A DNA stretch of 64,000 bases from Flavobacterium haoranii (lineage in GTDB: Bacteria > Bacteroidota > Bacteroidia > Flavobacteriales > Flavobacteriaceae), in contig QKBC01000019.1 in NCBI GenBank assembly GCA_003246205.1, positions 1 to 64,000 on the forward strand, written 5' to 3'. The translations under genes and the position numbers were made by a program. The notes beneath the pieces were generated by a model. It was not told the origin of the DNA. It searched no databases and saw only the letters and a program-made list of their open reading frames with translations. Of the stretch, positions 16,978-25,221 are shown in pieces (position 1 is the stretch's first letter; each line of letters starts with the position of its first letter).

Positions 16978-19259
16978 AACGAACGATTATTTTAACCCTA
17001 CTTATTATGGGAAGTTACACCCATGCACAAAAGAAAAAGAAGATGAAACAACAAGAACCTATTGAAACCAGAATAGAACAGTTATTGCAAAAAATGACCT
17101 TGGAAGAAAAAGTAGGTCAGATGAATCAATACAACGGATTTTGGGATGTAACAGGGCCTGCTCCGGAAGGAGGTTCGGCAGCACTAAAATATGAACATCT
17201 TAAAAAAGGTTGGGTAGGTTCTATGTTGACTGTTAGAGGAGTAAAAGAAGTTAAAGCAGTACAAAAAATAGCTGTAGAGGAAACTCGTTTAGGGATTCCA
17301 TTGATTATTGGTTTTGATGTGATACATGGTTATAAAACTTTAAGTCCGATACCGTTGGCTGAAGCAGCAAGTTGGGATATGGAGGCGATAAAGAAATCGG
17401 CACAGGTTGCAGCTAGTGAAGCTTCGGCGTCAGGAATTAACTGGACATTCGGACCTAATGTAGATATTTCCAGAGATGCTCGTTGGGGAAGAGTAATGGA
17501 AGGAGCAGGAGAAGATCCTTTTTTAGGCAGTAAAGTAGCTGAAGCAAGAGTGAAAGGCTTTCAAGGTGAAACAAAAGAAGAGTTAGCTTTACCTAATACC
17601 ATTGCAGCCTGTGCTAAACATTTTGCCGCTTATGGTTTTGTGGAAGCCGGAAAAGAATACAACTTGGTAGATATTGGAAATCCAACATTGTATAATTTGG
17701 TATTGCCTCCGTTTGAAGCCGCTAAAAATGCCGGTGTTCGAACTTTTATGAATTCATTTAACACATTAAATGGTGTGCCGGCTACAGCAAGTAAGTTTTT
17801 ACAACGTGATATTTTAAAAGGAAAATGGAATTTTGATGGTTTTGTGATCACAGATTGGGCTTCTATAAGAGAAATGATTAATTGGGGATTTGCAGAAGAC
17901 GGGACGGAAGCTTCTCTAAAAGCCGTTGAAGCAGGAGCTGACATGGATATGGAATCTCATTTGTATGTATATGAATTAGCGAAACTGGTTCGAGAAGGGA
18001 AAGTAGATGAAAAGCTAATTGATGATGCAGTTAGAAGAATTTTGCGTGTAAAATTCGAATTAGGGTTATTTGACGATCCCTATCGTTATTGTGATGAAAA
18101 ACGCGAACAAAAGGTTATTGGAAGTAAAGAAAATAGAGAAGCTGTATTGGATATGGCTAAAAAGTCAATTGTTTTGTTAAAAAATGAAAAGCAGTTACTT
18201 CCTTTACCTAAAACAGGAAAGAAAATTGCTTTGATAGGAGCTTTAGCAGCAGATAAAAGCAGTCCGTTAGGAAGTTGGCGCATAGCATCGGATGATGAAA
18301 CAGCAGTTTCTGTTTTAGAAGGAATGCAGCACTATACAGGTAACCAACTGGTGTATGAAAAAGGAGCAGATGTAGCTGTTGGTGCAGTAAGTTTTATTCA
18401 GGAAGTCCAAATCAATACAACGGATAAGAGTGGATTTGAAGCAGCTATAAAAGCAGCTCAAAAGAGTGATGTGGTGGTAATGGTTTTAGGGGAACATGGT
18501 TTTCAAACAGGAGAAGCAAGAAGTAGAACAGAACTTGGACTTCCGGGGGTGCAGCAAGAACTTTTAGAAGAAGTGTATAAAGCGAATCCTAATATTGTTT
18601 TGGTTTTGAATAACGGACGTCCATTGGCTTTACCTTGGGCTGCTGAAAAAATTCCGGCTATAGTGGAGGCATGGCAATTAGGAACTGAAACAGGAAATGC
18701 TGTTGCTCAAGTACTTTATGGGGATTACAATCCTAGCGGAAAGTTACCCATGTCATTTCCACGAAATGTAGGACAATGTCCGATTTATTATAACTACTAT
18801 GCTACGGGAAGACCAATCAATAAAGATAACAATGTATTCTGGACGCATTATAGTGATGTAGAAAAAACACCACTTTGGAGTTTTGGTCATGGATTGAGTT
18901 ATACCACTTTTGAATATTCAGAAATAACTCTTGATAAAGAAAGTTATAAAAAAGGAGAATCGATAAAAGCTTCGGTAACAGTTAAAAATACCGGAAATTA
19001 CGATGGTAAAGAAGTAGTACAGTTATATGTTCGTGATGTAGCAGCTAGTTTAACTCGACCGGTAAAAGAATTAAAAGGCTTTGAAATGATCTCGCTTAAG
19101 AAAGGAGAATTGAAAAAAGTAGAATTTGTTCTAACAGAAAAAGAATTAGGTTTTTATACTAATGAAGGAGAATTCATAGTTGAATCAGGAACGTTTGAGA
19201 TATTCATAGGAACCAGTTCTTCTAATGTAAAGAATAGTGTTTTTCATTTATACTATTAA
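16974..19259 (+). CDS. Glycoside hydrolase family 3 beta-glucosidase (BglX-type)
   Basis: 761 residues, full length. Signal peptide (MKRTIILTLLIMGSYTHAQ), GH3 N-terminal barrel with GFDVIHGYKT, NWTFGPNVDISRDARWGRVMEGAGEDP, KHFAAYG and the nucleophile Asp in GFVITDWASI (near residue 296). The C-terminal GH3 domain (LLPLPKTGKKIALIGALA, GEHGFQTGEARSR) and a fibronectin III-like domain (LTRPVKELKGFEMI) follow. It removes terminal beta-glucose (or related) residues from oligosaccharides in the periplasm. Translationally coupled to the two esterase genes (4-nt overlap), so the block probably trims de-acetylated glucomannan or cellulosic oligosaccharides. A terminator hairpin follows. Confidence 0.95.
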   Translation: MKRTIILTLLIMGSYTHAQKKKKMKQQEPIETRIEQLLQKMTLEEKVGQMNQYNGFWDVTGPAPEGGSAALKYEHLKKGWVGSMLTVRGVKEVKAVQKIAVEETRLGIPLIIGFDVIHGYKTLSPIPLAEAASWDMEAIKKSAQVAASEASASGINWTFGPNVDISRDARWGRVMEGAGEDPFLGSKVAEARVKGFQGETKEELALPNTIAACAKHFAAYGFVEAGKEYNLVDIGNPTLYNLVLPPFEAAKNAGVRTFMNSFNTLNGVPATASKFLQRDILKGKWNFDGFVITDWASIREMINWGFAEDGTEASLKAVEAGADMDMESHLYVYELAKLVREGKVDEKLIDDAVRRILRVKFELGLFDDPYRYCDEKREQKVIGSKENREAVLDMAKKSIVLLKNEKQLLPLPKTGKKIALIGALAADKSSPLGSWRIASDDETAVSVLEGMQHYTGNQLVYEKGADVAVGAVSFIQEVQINTTDKSGFEAAIKAAQKSDVVVMVLGEHGFQTGEARSRTELGLPGVQQELLEEVYKANPNIVLVLNNGRPLALPWAAEKIPAIVEAWQLGTETGNAVAQVLYGDYNPSGKLPMSFPRNVGQCPIYYNYYATGRPINKDNNVFWTHYSDVEKTPLWSFGHGLSYTTFEYSEITLDKESYKKGESIKASVTVKNTGNYDGKEVVQLYVRDVAASLTRPVKELKGFEMISLKKGELKKVEFVLTEKELGFYTNEGEFIVESGTFEIFIGTSSSNVKNSVFHLYY

Positions 19260-19275
19260 AATTTGTTAGGGTTTT

Positions 19276-19311
19276 AAAAAGGATTGATAAACACAAGTAT
19301 CAATCCTTTTT
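19276..19311 (+). terminator. Intrinsic terminator after the GH3 gene
   Basis: AAAAAGGATTGATA pairs with TATCAATCCTTTTT around an 8-nt loop, followed by T residues. It separates the esterase/GH3 operon from the aldo/keto reductase. Confidence 0.8.
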
Positions 19312-19332
19312 TATTCAAAGATTATTAAGCTT

Positions 19333-20292
19333 ATGGATTATAATAGATGTGGAAGAAGCGGACTTTTATTACCGCAAATATCTTTAGGATTATGGCATAA
19401 TTTCGGTTCTTTTGATGATTTACATAATGCAGAACAAATAATTATCAATGCTTTTGATAAAGGAATTACTCATTTTGATTTGGCTAATAATTACGGATCG
19501 GTTCCCGGATCGGCGGAAGAAAATTTCGGAAGTATAGTCCAACGAAATTTTCAAGGTTTTATGCGAGATCAATTGGTTATTTCAACAAAAGCCGGATACA
19601 AGATGTGGGACGGGTCTTATGGAGATTGGGGTTCCAGAAAATACTTGATAACAAGTTTAAACCAAAGTTTAAAACGGATGAACTTGGAATATGTGGATAT
19701 CTTTTATTCGCATCGACCGGATCCTAAAACTCCTGTTGAAGAAACCATGATGGCTCTTGATTATGCCGTGAAAAGCGGTAAGGCACTTTATGCAGGGATT
19801 AGCAATTATAATGCAGAACAAGCAAAGCAAGCTATTGCAATCTTAAAGGATTTAGGAACACCTTGTTTAATCCATCAGCCTAAATATTCTATGTTAGAGC
19901 GTTCTCCGGAAAATGGCTTATTAGATGTTTTAGGAGAAAATGGAGTAGGATGTATCGCTTTCTCTCCTTTGGCACAAGGTTTATTAACTTCCAGGTATTT
20001 AAAAGAAATTCCTGCCGGTTCAAGAGCTTCAAATCCTAATGGTGCTTTGCAAACCACAGACATAACAGAAGAAATTATCCAAAAGATACAATTGTTGAAT
20101 CAATTGGCACAAAAAAGAAACCAAACATTAGCGCAGATGGCCATTGCCTGGTTGTTAAAAGATAAGCGGATTACTTCTGTTTTAATAGGAGCCAGTTCTG
20201 TTACACAATTGTATGAAAATTTAAAAAGTATAGAACAGTTGACTTTTTCGGAAGAGGAACTGCAACAAATAGAATCAATTCTAAGGGAATAA
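19333..20292 (+). CDS. Aldo/keto reductase (YghZ/Kv-beta-like)
   Basis: 319 residues, one TIM barrel. Landmarks: CGRSGLLLPQISLGLW at the start, HFDLANNYG (Asp and Tyr of the tetrad), STKAGYKMWDG (Lys), YVDIFYSHRPDPKTPVEETM (His) and IAFSPLAQGLLTSRYL with the NADPH-binding loop, then SSVTQLYENLKSI. The closest named group is L-glyceraldehyde-3-phosphate reductase/potassium-channel beta-like AKR14. It reduces aldehydes or sugars with NADPH. Placed 73 nt after the GH3 gene, past a terminator, it could act on sugars released by the neighbouring hydrolases, but this is a guess. Its stop codon lies one base from that of the convergent GH5 gene. Confidence 0.9.
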   Translation: MDYNRCGRSGLLLPQISLGLWHNFGSFDDLHNAEQIIINAFDKGITHFDLANNYGSVPGSAEENFGSIVQRNFQGFMRDQLVISTKAGYKMWDGSYGDWGSRKYLITSLNQSLKRMNLEYVDIFYSHRPDPKTPVEETMMALDYAVKSGKALYAGISNYNAEQAKQAIAILKDLGTPCLIHQPKYSMLERSPENGLLDVLGENGVGCIAFSPLAQGLLTSRYLKEIPAGSRASNPNGALQTTDITEEIIQKIQLLNQLAQKRNQTLAQMAIAWLLKDKRITSVLIGASSVTQLYENLKSIEQLTFSEEELQQIESILRE

Positions 20293-20307
20293 TTTAATTA
20301 TTATTCC
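20286..20307. terminator. Hairpin embedding both stop codons of convergent genes
   Basis: GGAATAAT-N6-ATTATTCC; the aldo/keto reductase stop (20290-20292) and the GH5 stop (20294-20296) both lie inside. Weak, AT-rich, no T-run, so termination is uncertain. Confidence 0.4.
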
Positions 20308-21583
20308 ACTTAGAATTAAAGTCTTTCATAATATTCAAAGTACCTTTTTCTGTAGCAAAAACAGAATTTAAACCTTGTGGTTCTTGTGGCGGATCAGTAG
20401 TATAATCATCACCGATATTCCATTTGCCGTTTTTCGGATTATTCTTTCCGAAACCTCCGTATCCCCAAAAATTCAAAGCAACAAAAGGCTCATTGGTTTC
20501 AATGGCTTTATCCAAACGTTGGAATACAGCAGTGTAAAATTGATTGCGGTATTCTGCTGAAGCATTCCGGTCTAAACTTTCCTGAACTCTCGGATAACCG
20601 AATTCTTCTAAAACAATAGGTTTTTTCAGGTTTTTGGCCACTTCTATATGTTCTTCTATATAATTCAGTGTATTTTGAATAGCTATAGGGGTAGAACCAG
20701 CTTCATCTTCTATTTTATACCATCCCCAGTTTTTAGGCCAAATATGCATGGTCAAATAATCAATATTCGGGTTGTTGTGCGTGCGTTCAAAAGTTGCTAA
20801 ATCATCGTTAGAACCTGCTTTTCCTTCTGATCCTGTTGTTATCAAATGGTTTCTATCTAAAGATTTAATATAGGCTGTCAAATCGTTTAGCCAATCTGTA
20901 AAAGCTTTTTCATTTTCAGCAGTAAAAATACGAGGTTCATTGGCTACTTCCCATGCCATAATGGTTGAATCATCTGAATATTTAATTTTTGAAATAGAAT
21001 TAGTTCTGGTAATGACTTTTTTTATATAGTTTTTTAAGGCTTCTTTACAAGGTTCGCATGAGTGGAACTGTGCTGTGTAAGCCATGAATTGCGGCCAGGT
21101 ATTAGGAGCAATATTAGGGTTAGGAACTACTCCGTAACCGTTCCATTCTAAATATTTTGCCATTCCGCCACTCCATTCCCAATTGTTGGTAAAATAAAGA
21201 ATAGCTGTTAAATCTCTTTTTTTCATTTCTGATAAAAGGAAATCCAATCCTTCTAAATGCGATTCAATAAAAACACCTTGTTGAGGTTGCAAAGGTTCTC
21301 TTACTGTATAATCCTGATCTCCACCCTCGGCGCCAATCATTATTCTAAGATTGACAATACCATTGGATTTCAAGTCATCTAACTCTTTTAGTAAACGACT
21401 TTGGTTACCATCTTTACAGGCTAATAAACCACCGTACCAATAATTAGTTCCTACATAATGATAAGGTTTTCCGTTTTTGATAAATTTCGAATCTTTAATG
21501 CTAACAAAATTGTCTTTTTCAACATTACAAGAAACAAAGGTTGTAATCAAAAGAAGGGGCAAAAAGGAAAGAATTGCTTTCAT
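20294..21583 (-). CDS. GH5 endo-beta-1,4-mannanase lipoprotein (GH5_7-like)
   Basis: 429 residues. Type II signal peptide with Cys20 (LLLITTFVSCNVEKD). Catalytic barrel with KPYHYVGTNYWYGG near the start, AILYFTNNWEWSGG, the acid/base Glu in AWEVANEPRIF, YLTMHIWPKNWGW and the nucleophile Glu in IVLEEFGYPR. These strings match bacterial mannan endo-1,4-beta-mannosidases of GH5 subfamily 7. It cuts internal beta-1,4-mannosyl links and is lipid-anchored at the outer membrane, possibly outside the cell. Last gene of the leftward mannan operon, 6 nt behind the GH26 gene. Confidence 0.9.
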   Translation of the reverse strand: MKAILSFLPLLLITTFVSCNVEKDNFVSIKDSKFIKNGKPYHYVGTNYWYGGLLACKDGNQSRLLKELDDLKSNGIVNLRIMIGAEGGDQDYTVREPLQPQQGVFIESHLEGLDFLLSEMKKRDLTAILYFTNNWEWSGGMAKYLEWNGYGVVPNPNIAPNTWPQFMAYTAQFHSCEPCKEALKNYIKKVITRTNSISKIKYSDDSTIMAWEVANEPRIFTAENEKAFTDWLNDLTAYIKSLDRNHLITTGSEGKAGSNDDLATFERTHNNPNIDYLTMHIWPKNWGWYKIEDEAGSTPIAIQNTLNYIEEHIEVAKNLKKPIVLEEFGYPRVQESLDRNASAEYRNQFYTAVFQRLDKAIETNEPFVALNFWGYGGFGKNNPKNGKWNIGDDYTTDPPQEPQGLNSVFATEKGTLNIMKDFNSKWNNN

Positions 21584-21589
21584 AATGTA

Positions 21590-22807
21590 TTAATTTGGTA
21601 ATTGATACAAGTTCGGTAAATTATTTACTAAGGTTGTTTTGGGTTTGTTAGTAAAATCTACAAAATCGTTTACATTAGAGTTGGCCGGAGTTGGTACATA
21701 GTAGGCATCTTGTGTATTGTACCAAAACATCGTATAGGCAATTTGAATATTCTGATTGGTTAGTGCAGTATATAAATAGTTAGAGAACCATCCATTTATT
21801 GGTGTATTTGAATTAGTAACTTGATAGCCGGTTTCACTTAATGCTGCAATTTTATTTTTTTCAATAGCGAGATCAGAGAGCATTTTTAATTTATTATTTG
21901 CTACAGTTGCACCTGATTCGCCTTGATTATTAAAATCACCATAATTGTCCATAGCCAAAATATCAACATAAGTATCTCCCGGATAACGAGATAAGTACTG
22001 GTTTTTTGTACTATAAGAATTGTCAGGGGAAAAAGCATAGAGAACGTTGTGAACAGCTTTAGTATCTCTTAGATATTCAACAGTAAATTGCCATAGTTGT
22101 TGATATTGAGCTGCTGTACACCATGGGCTTCCCCACCAGAACCATCCGCCGTCAAATTCGTGAAAAAGTCTTAAGATAACCGGAATTTGTTTATTGTCAG
22201 TTCCTTTCAAGTTGGTTAAGACAGTAGCAATTTTATCTAATTTTGCTTTGTAATAGTCATGATTAGTACCGCCGGGGAGAAGGCTGATCAAAGCATTGTA
22301 TTTTTGAAAATCAGTCATTTCACTAGTGTAAAATTGTTGACCTTCAAAAGGTTCACGCATGTGCCATGAAAAGGTAACAAACATACCGTTGTCATAAGCT
22401 TGTTTGGCATCTGCAACAGTTTTTAGTTCTTGTTGGTAGAACCAGTTAGAAACTTCCCCTGTATTGTTGTTATCAGTAATGAACATAAAATCACAGCCTA
22501 AAAGAGCCGGATCGTGTCCGGTTGATTTTTTGATATCAGATTGTGAATTGTCATTATTATAAAAACTATTGAAAGCATCTTGTTGACCTATAGCAAATTT
22601 TGTCTCTGCCATTTTCTTTAGATTGTAAAACAAGGCAACGGTTTCATCAGTTGCATTAGGGTCAACCATATAATTTCTGACATTTTGAGGCGTTATTCCA
22701 TTGTCAGTCGTTGTTGTAGTATTGGTACTAGAATTAGAATTTGAATCTTCAGAAGAAGAGCAAGCTACTAATAGGAAGCTGCAGAAGAAAAAAAATGTTT
22801 TTTTCAT
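21590..22807 (-). CDS. GH26 beta-mannanase lipoprotein
   Basis: 405 residues. Lipoprotein signal MKKTFFFFCSFLLVACSSSEDS with Cys16, followed by Ser/Glu/Asp and a Ser/Asn/Thr linker, the composition of surface-exported Bacteroidota lipoproteins. GH26 hallmarks: FAIGQQDAF, FVTFSWHMREPFEG, VILRLFHEFDGGWFWWG with the acid/base Glu, and AALSETGYQ with the nucleophile Glu. It hydrolyses beta-1,4-mannan. A second GH26 with different sequence (27058-28188) opens the same operon, so the two probably split endo and exo work between cell surface and periplasm. It sits 3 nt behind the epimerase gene. Confidence 0.93.
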   Translation of the reverse strand: MKKTFFFFCSFLLVACSSSEDSNSNSSTNTTTTTDNGITPQNVRNYMVDPNATDETVALFYNLKKMAETKFAIGQQDAFNSFYNNDNSQSDIKKSTGHDPALLGCDFMFITDNNNTGEVSNWFYQQELKTVADAKQAYDNGMFVTFSWHMREPFEGQQFYTSEMTDFQKYNALISLLPGGTNHDYYKAKLDKIATVLTNLKGTDNKQIPVILRLFHEFDGGWFWWGSPWCTAAQYQQLWQFTVEYLRDTKAVHNVLYAFSPDNSYSTKNQYLSRYPGDTYVDILAMDNYGDFNNQGESGATVANNKLKMLSDLAIEKNKIAALSETGYQVTNSNTPINGWFSNYLYTALTNQNIQIAYTMFWYNTQDAYYVPTPANSNVNDFVDFTNKPKTTLVNNLPNLYQLPN

Positions 22808-22810
22808 GGT

Positions 22811-24001
22811 CTATAATCTTTTAAATAGTTCAATGCAGGCTCTGGAATTGTGATAAGGACATTTCCATAGACCTGCTTTGTCATTAATCATTTTATTGTA
22901 ATCAGCATTTATGCCCCAAAACCATTCTCCGTTTTTCTTATCGATGATAAAATTTTTAATGAAATCCCAGTTTTTTTCAGCAGCAAGAAAATACTTTTCT
23001 TCCTGTGTTAATTCCCAGGTATTGATCATTCCGATTAAAAGTTCTGATTGCGGCCACCAGTGTTTTTCTGCGATTAATTTATTTTTTTGCGGATCAAGTT
23101 CATACCAAAGTCCGCCATCCTCGTCAATTCCTTCAAAAGTAGCATCAGTCATTTGCACGGCATGTTTGGTATAGGTTTCAATTAATTTTTGATTTTGAGT
23201 AGTTTCTGCACACCAGAGCAATAACCAAGCTGCCTCTATATCATGGCCATAGGAAACTACATCTGGTTTTTCGATCCATTCTTCGTTAAAGAACAGATGC
23301 AAATGTCCGGTTTCAGTATTGATAAAATGTTGATCGATTGTTTCTAAAATGGCTATGATCTTTGTTTGCAAAAGTGCATTTGGCCAAACTAAAAATAAAT
23401 TGGCATACGCTTCTACAATATGCAAGTGCGTATTCATCGTTTTTTTTTCGTTAACATCTTTAGCACTTAACCGAAGATCTTCAATAGTATTCCATTCTCG
23501 GGTAAAAGCTTCTAAATAGCCTTTGTTTACAGGGTCAAAACTATATTTTTCTATAGTTTCAAAAAGTGAGATCGCTAGTTGTAAAACCTCTTTGTTTTGG
23601 GTTATTTTGTAATATTCGGCTAAACCGTAAATCGTAAAGGCTAAGGTATAGATCTGTTTCTTAGTTTGAGAAGGTTTTCCATCGTAAGTGACACTCCAGA
23701 AAACCCCGCCGAACTCTTTGTCAACAAAAAAACTATTAATAAAATGATAAGCTTTAGTCGCCATTTCAAGATCAGAAGGATCTTGTGTGATTTGATAGGC
23801 AGCAGAGAAAGACCAAAGAATACGAGCATTGAGAACAGAACCCTTTTCGGCATTCGGAACTTTTCTCTCAAGAGCGTCAATTTGCCCTATGAACCCATTG
23901 TTTTCAGTATCTATTGTATTCTTTTTCCAATAGTTTAAAATATGGTTAAGTTCTTCTCTGACTTCATTTTTTAAGTTTTGTTTTCTTTCTGCTGTCAACA
24001 T
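22811..24001 (-). CDS. AGE-family epimerase, probable mannobiose (cellobiose) 2-epimerase
   Basis: 396 residues with no signal peptide, an (alpha/alpha)6 barrel of the N-acylglucosamine/cellobiose 2-epimerase family. Conserved histidine motifs: MNTHLHIVEAYANL, SYGHDIEAAWLLLW, EKHWWPQSELLIG and CPYHNSRACIEL. These enzymes invert C2 of the reducing-end sugar; in mannan loci the member turns beta-1,4-mannobiose into mannosyl-glucose. It lies 18 nt after the GH130 gene, whose product phosphorolyses exactly that compound, so the assignment rests on both family and context. Cytoplasmic. Confidence 0.88.
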   Translation of the reverse strand: MLTAERKQNLKNEVREELNHILNYWKKNTIDTENNGFIGQIDALERKVPNAEKGSVLNARILWSFSAAYQITQDPSDLEMATKAYHFINSFFVDKEFGGVFWSVTYDGKPSQTKKQIYTLAFTIYGLAEYYKITQNKEVLQLAISLFETIEKYSFDPVNKGYLEAFTREWNTIEDLRLSAKDVNEKKTMNTHLHIVEAYANLFLVWPNALLQTKIIAILETIDQHFINTETGHLHLFFNEEWIEKPDVVSYGHDIEAAWLLLWCAETTQNQKLIETYTKHAVQMTDATFEGIDEDGGLWYELDPQKNKLIAEKHWWPQSELLIGMINTWELTQEEKYFLAAEKNWDFIKNFIIDKKNGEWFWGINADYNKMINDKAGLWKCPYHNSRACIELFKRL

Positions 24002-24019
24002 ATCTAAAAAATCAAAGGA

Positions 24020-25204
24020 TTATAAATTTTTATTTCGGTCAACTAAGTCAATAATGGTAGCTACTGACCCTGATGAAATAAAGGTGTCTTCCGGGGTGTT
24101 CATCACATAATCTACTAATCTGTCAATAGAAGACATGGCAACATGCATTCGGGTATCGGATGAAGCATAATAGATATAAACGGTTCCGTCTTCATCAGTA
24201 ATCCAACCATTTGAAAACAATACATTGGAAACGTCACCTACGCGTTCTTCATTAATCGGAGCCATAAAATGTCCTGCCGGAACATGCGTTACTCTTCCTA
24301 AATCATTTAAGTCGGTCATGAACATATAGAGTGTATAGCGAAGTCCGGCAGCTGTATTGCGTACGCCGTGTGCCAAATGCAACCAACCTTTTGAGGTTTT
24401 AATAGGAGCAGGACCTAAGCCGTTCTTTAACTCGTATATTGTATGGTATTTTTTAGAGAAAATAATGGTTTCATTTTGAACAACAGGGTTTTCCATATTG
24501 TCAATATAACCTAAGCCAATTCCACCACCGGAACCTACATCAATGAAACCATCTTGAGGACGTGTATAAACTGCATATTTTCCGTTTAGAAACTCAGGGT
24601 GTAAAACCACATTTCGTTGTTGGCCTGTATTAGAAACCAAATCCGGTAGGCGTTCCCAGTTGATTAAATCTTTTGTACGAACAATACCTGCATTTGCAAT
24701 AGCGCTACTGGTATCACCTTTTGGAGCATTCGGATCTTTTCTTTCGGTACAGAAAATACCGTAAATCCATCCGTCTTCATGTTGCGTCAAACGCATATCG
24801 TATACATTTGTATCCGGATTTCCGGGAATTTGAGGAATAACACATGGTTTTTCCCAAAATTTAAAATTGTCAATTCCGTTAGGGCTTTCAGCAATAGCAA
24901 AAAACGATTTTCTATCATTTCCTTCAACACGTACACATAGTATATAATTCCCTTTCCATTTGATAGCTCCTGCATTGAATGTAGCATTGAAACCAATACG
25001 TTCCATAGCAAGAGGATTGTTTTCAGCATTCAGATCGTAACGCCATTCTAAAGGAATGTGTTTTGGAGTAACAACAGCGTTTTGATAACGCGTGTAAATT
25101 CCGTTTGATTCCTCGTACGGTTTGTTACTGATATTTAGGAAGCTCTCATGTAAAGCTTTTAATTGTTCGTAATTGGTTATATGTTTCATTTTTTTGATTT
25201 CCAT
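24020..25204 (-). CDS. GH130 4-O-beta-D-mannosyl-D-glucose phosphorylase
   Basis: 394 residues, no signal peptide, five-bladed propeller of GH130 (subfamily 1-like). Key strings: NPLAMERIGFNATFNAGAIK, CVRVEGNDRKSFFAIAESP, TNVYDMRLTQHEDGWIYGIFCTER with the proposed catalytic Asp136, GGGIGLGYIDNM and HLAHGVRNTAAGLRYTLY. The enzyme splits mannosylglucose with phosphate to mannose-1-phosphate and glucose, saving ATP. It sits between the symporter gene and the epimerase that makes its substrate. Start ATG at 25204; a second in-frame ATG at 25189 (residue 6) is equally plausible and may be the true start. Confidence 0.92.
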   Translation of the reverse strand: MEIKKMKHITNYEQLKALHESFLNISNKPYEESNGIYTRYQNAVVTPKHIPLEWRYDLNAENNPLAMERIGFNATFNAGAIKWKGNYILCVRVEGNDRKSFFAIAESPNGIDNFKFWEKPCVIPQIPGNPDTNVYDMRLTQHEDGWIYGIFCTERKDPNAPKGDTSSAIANAGIVRTKDLINWERLPDLVSNTGQQRNVVLHPEFLNGKYAVYTRPQDGFIDVGSGGGIGLGYIDNMENPVVQNETIIFSKKYHTIYELKNGLGPAPIKTSKGWLHLAHGVRNTAAGLRYTLYMFMTDLNDLGRVTHVPAGHFMAPINEERVGDVSNVLFSNGWITDEDGTVYIYYASSDTRMHVAMSSIDRLVDYVMNTPEDTFISSGSVATIIDLVDRNKNL

Positions 25205-25221
25205 AGTGTTATCAGTTTATT

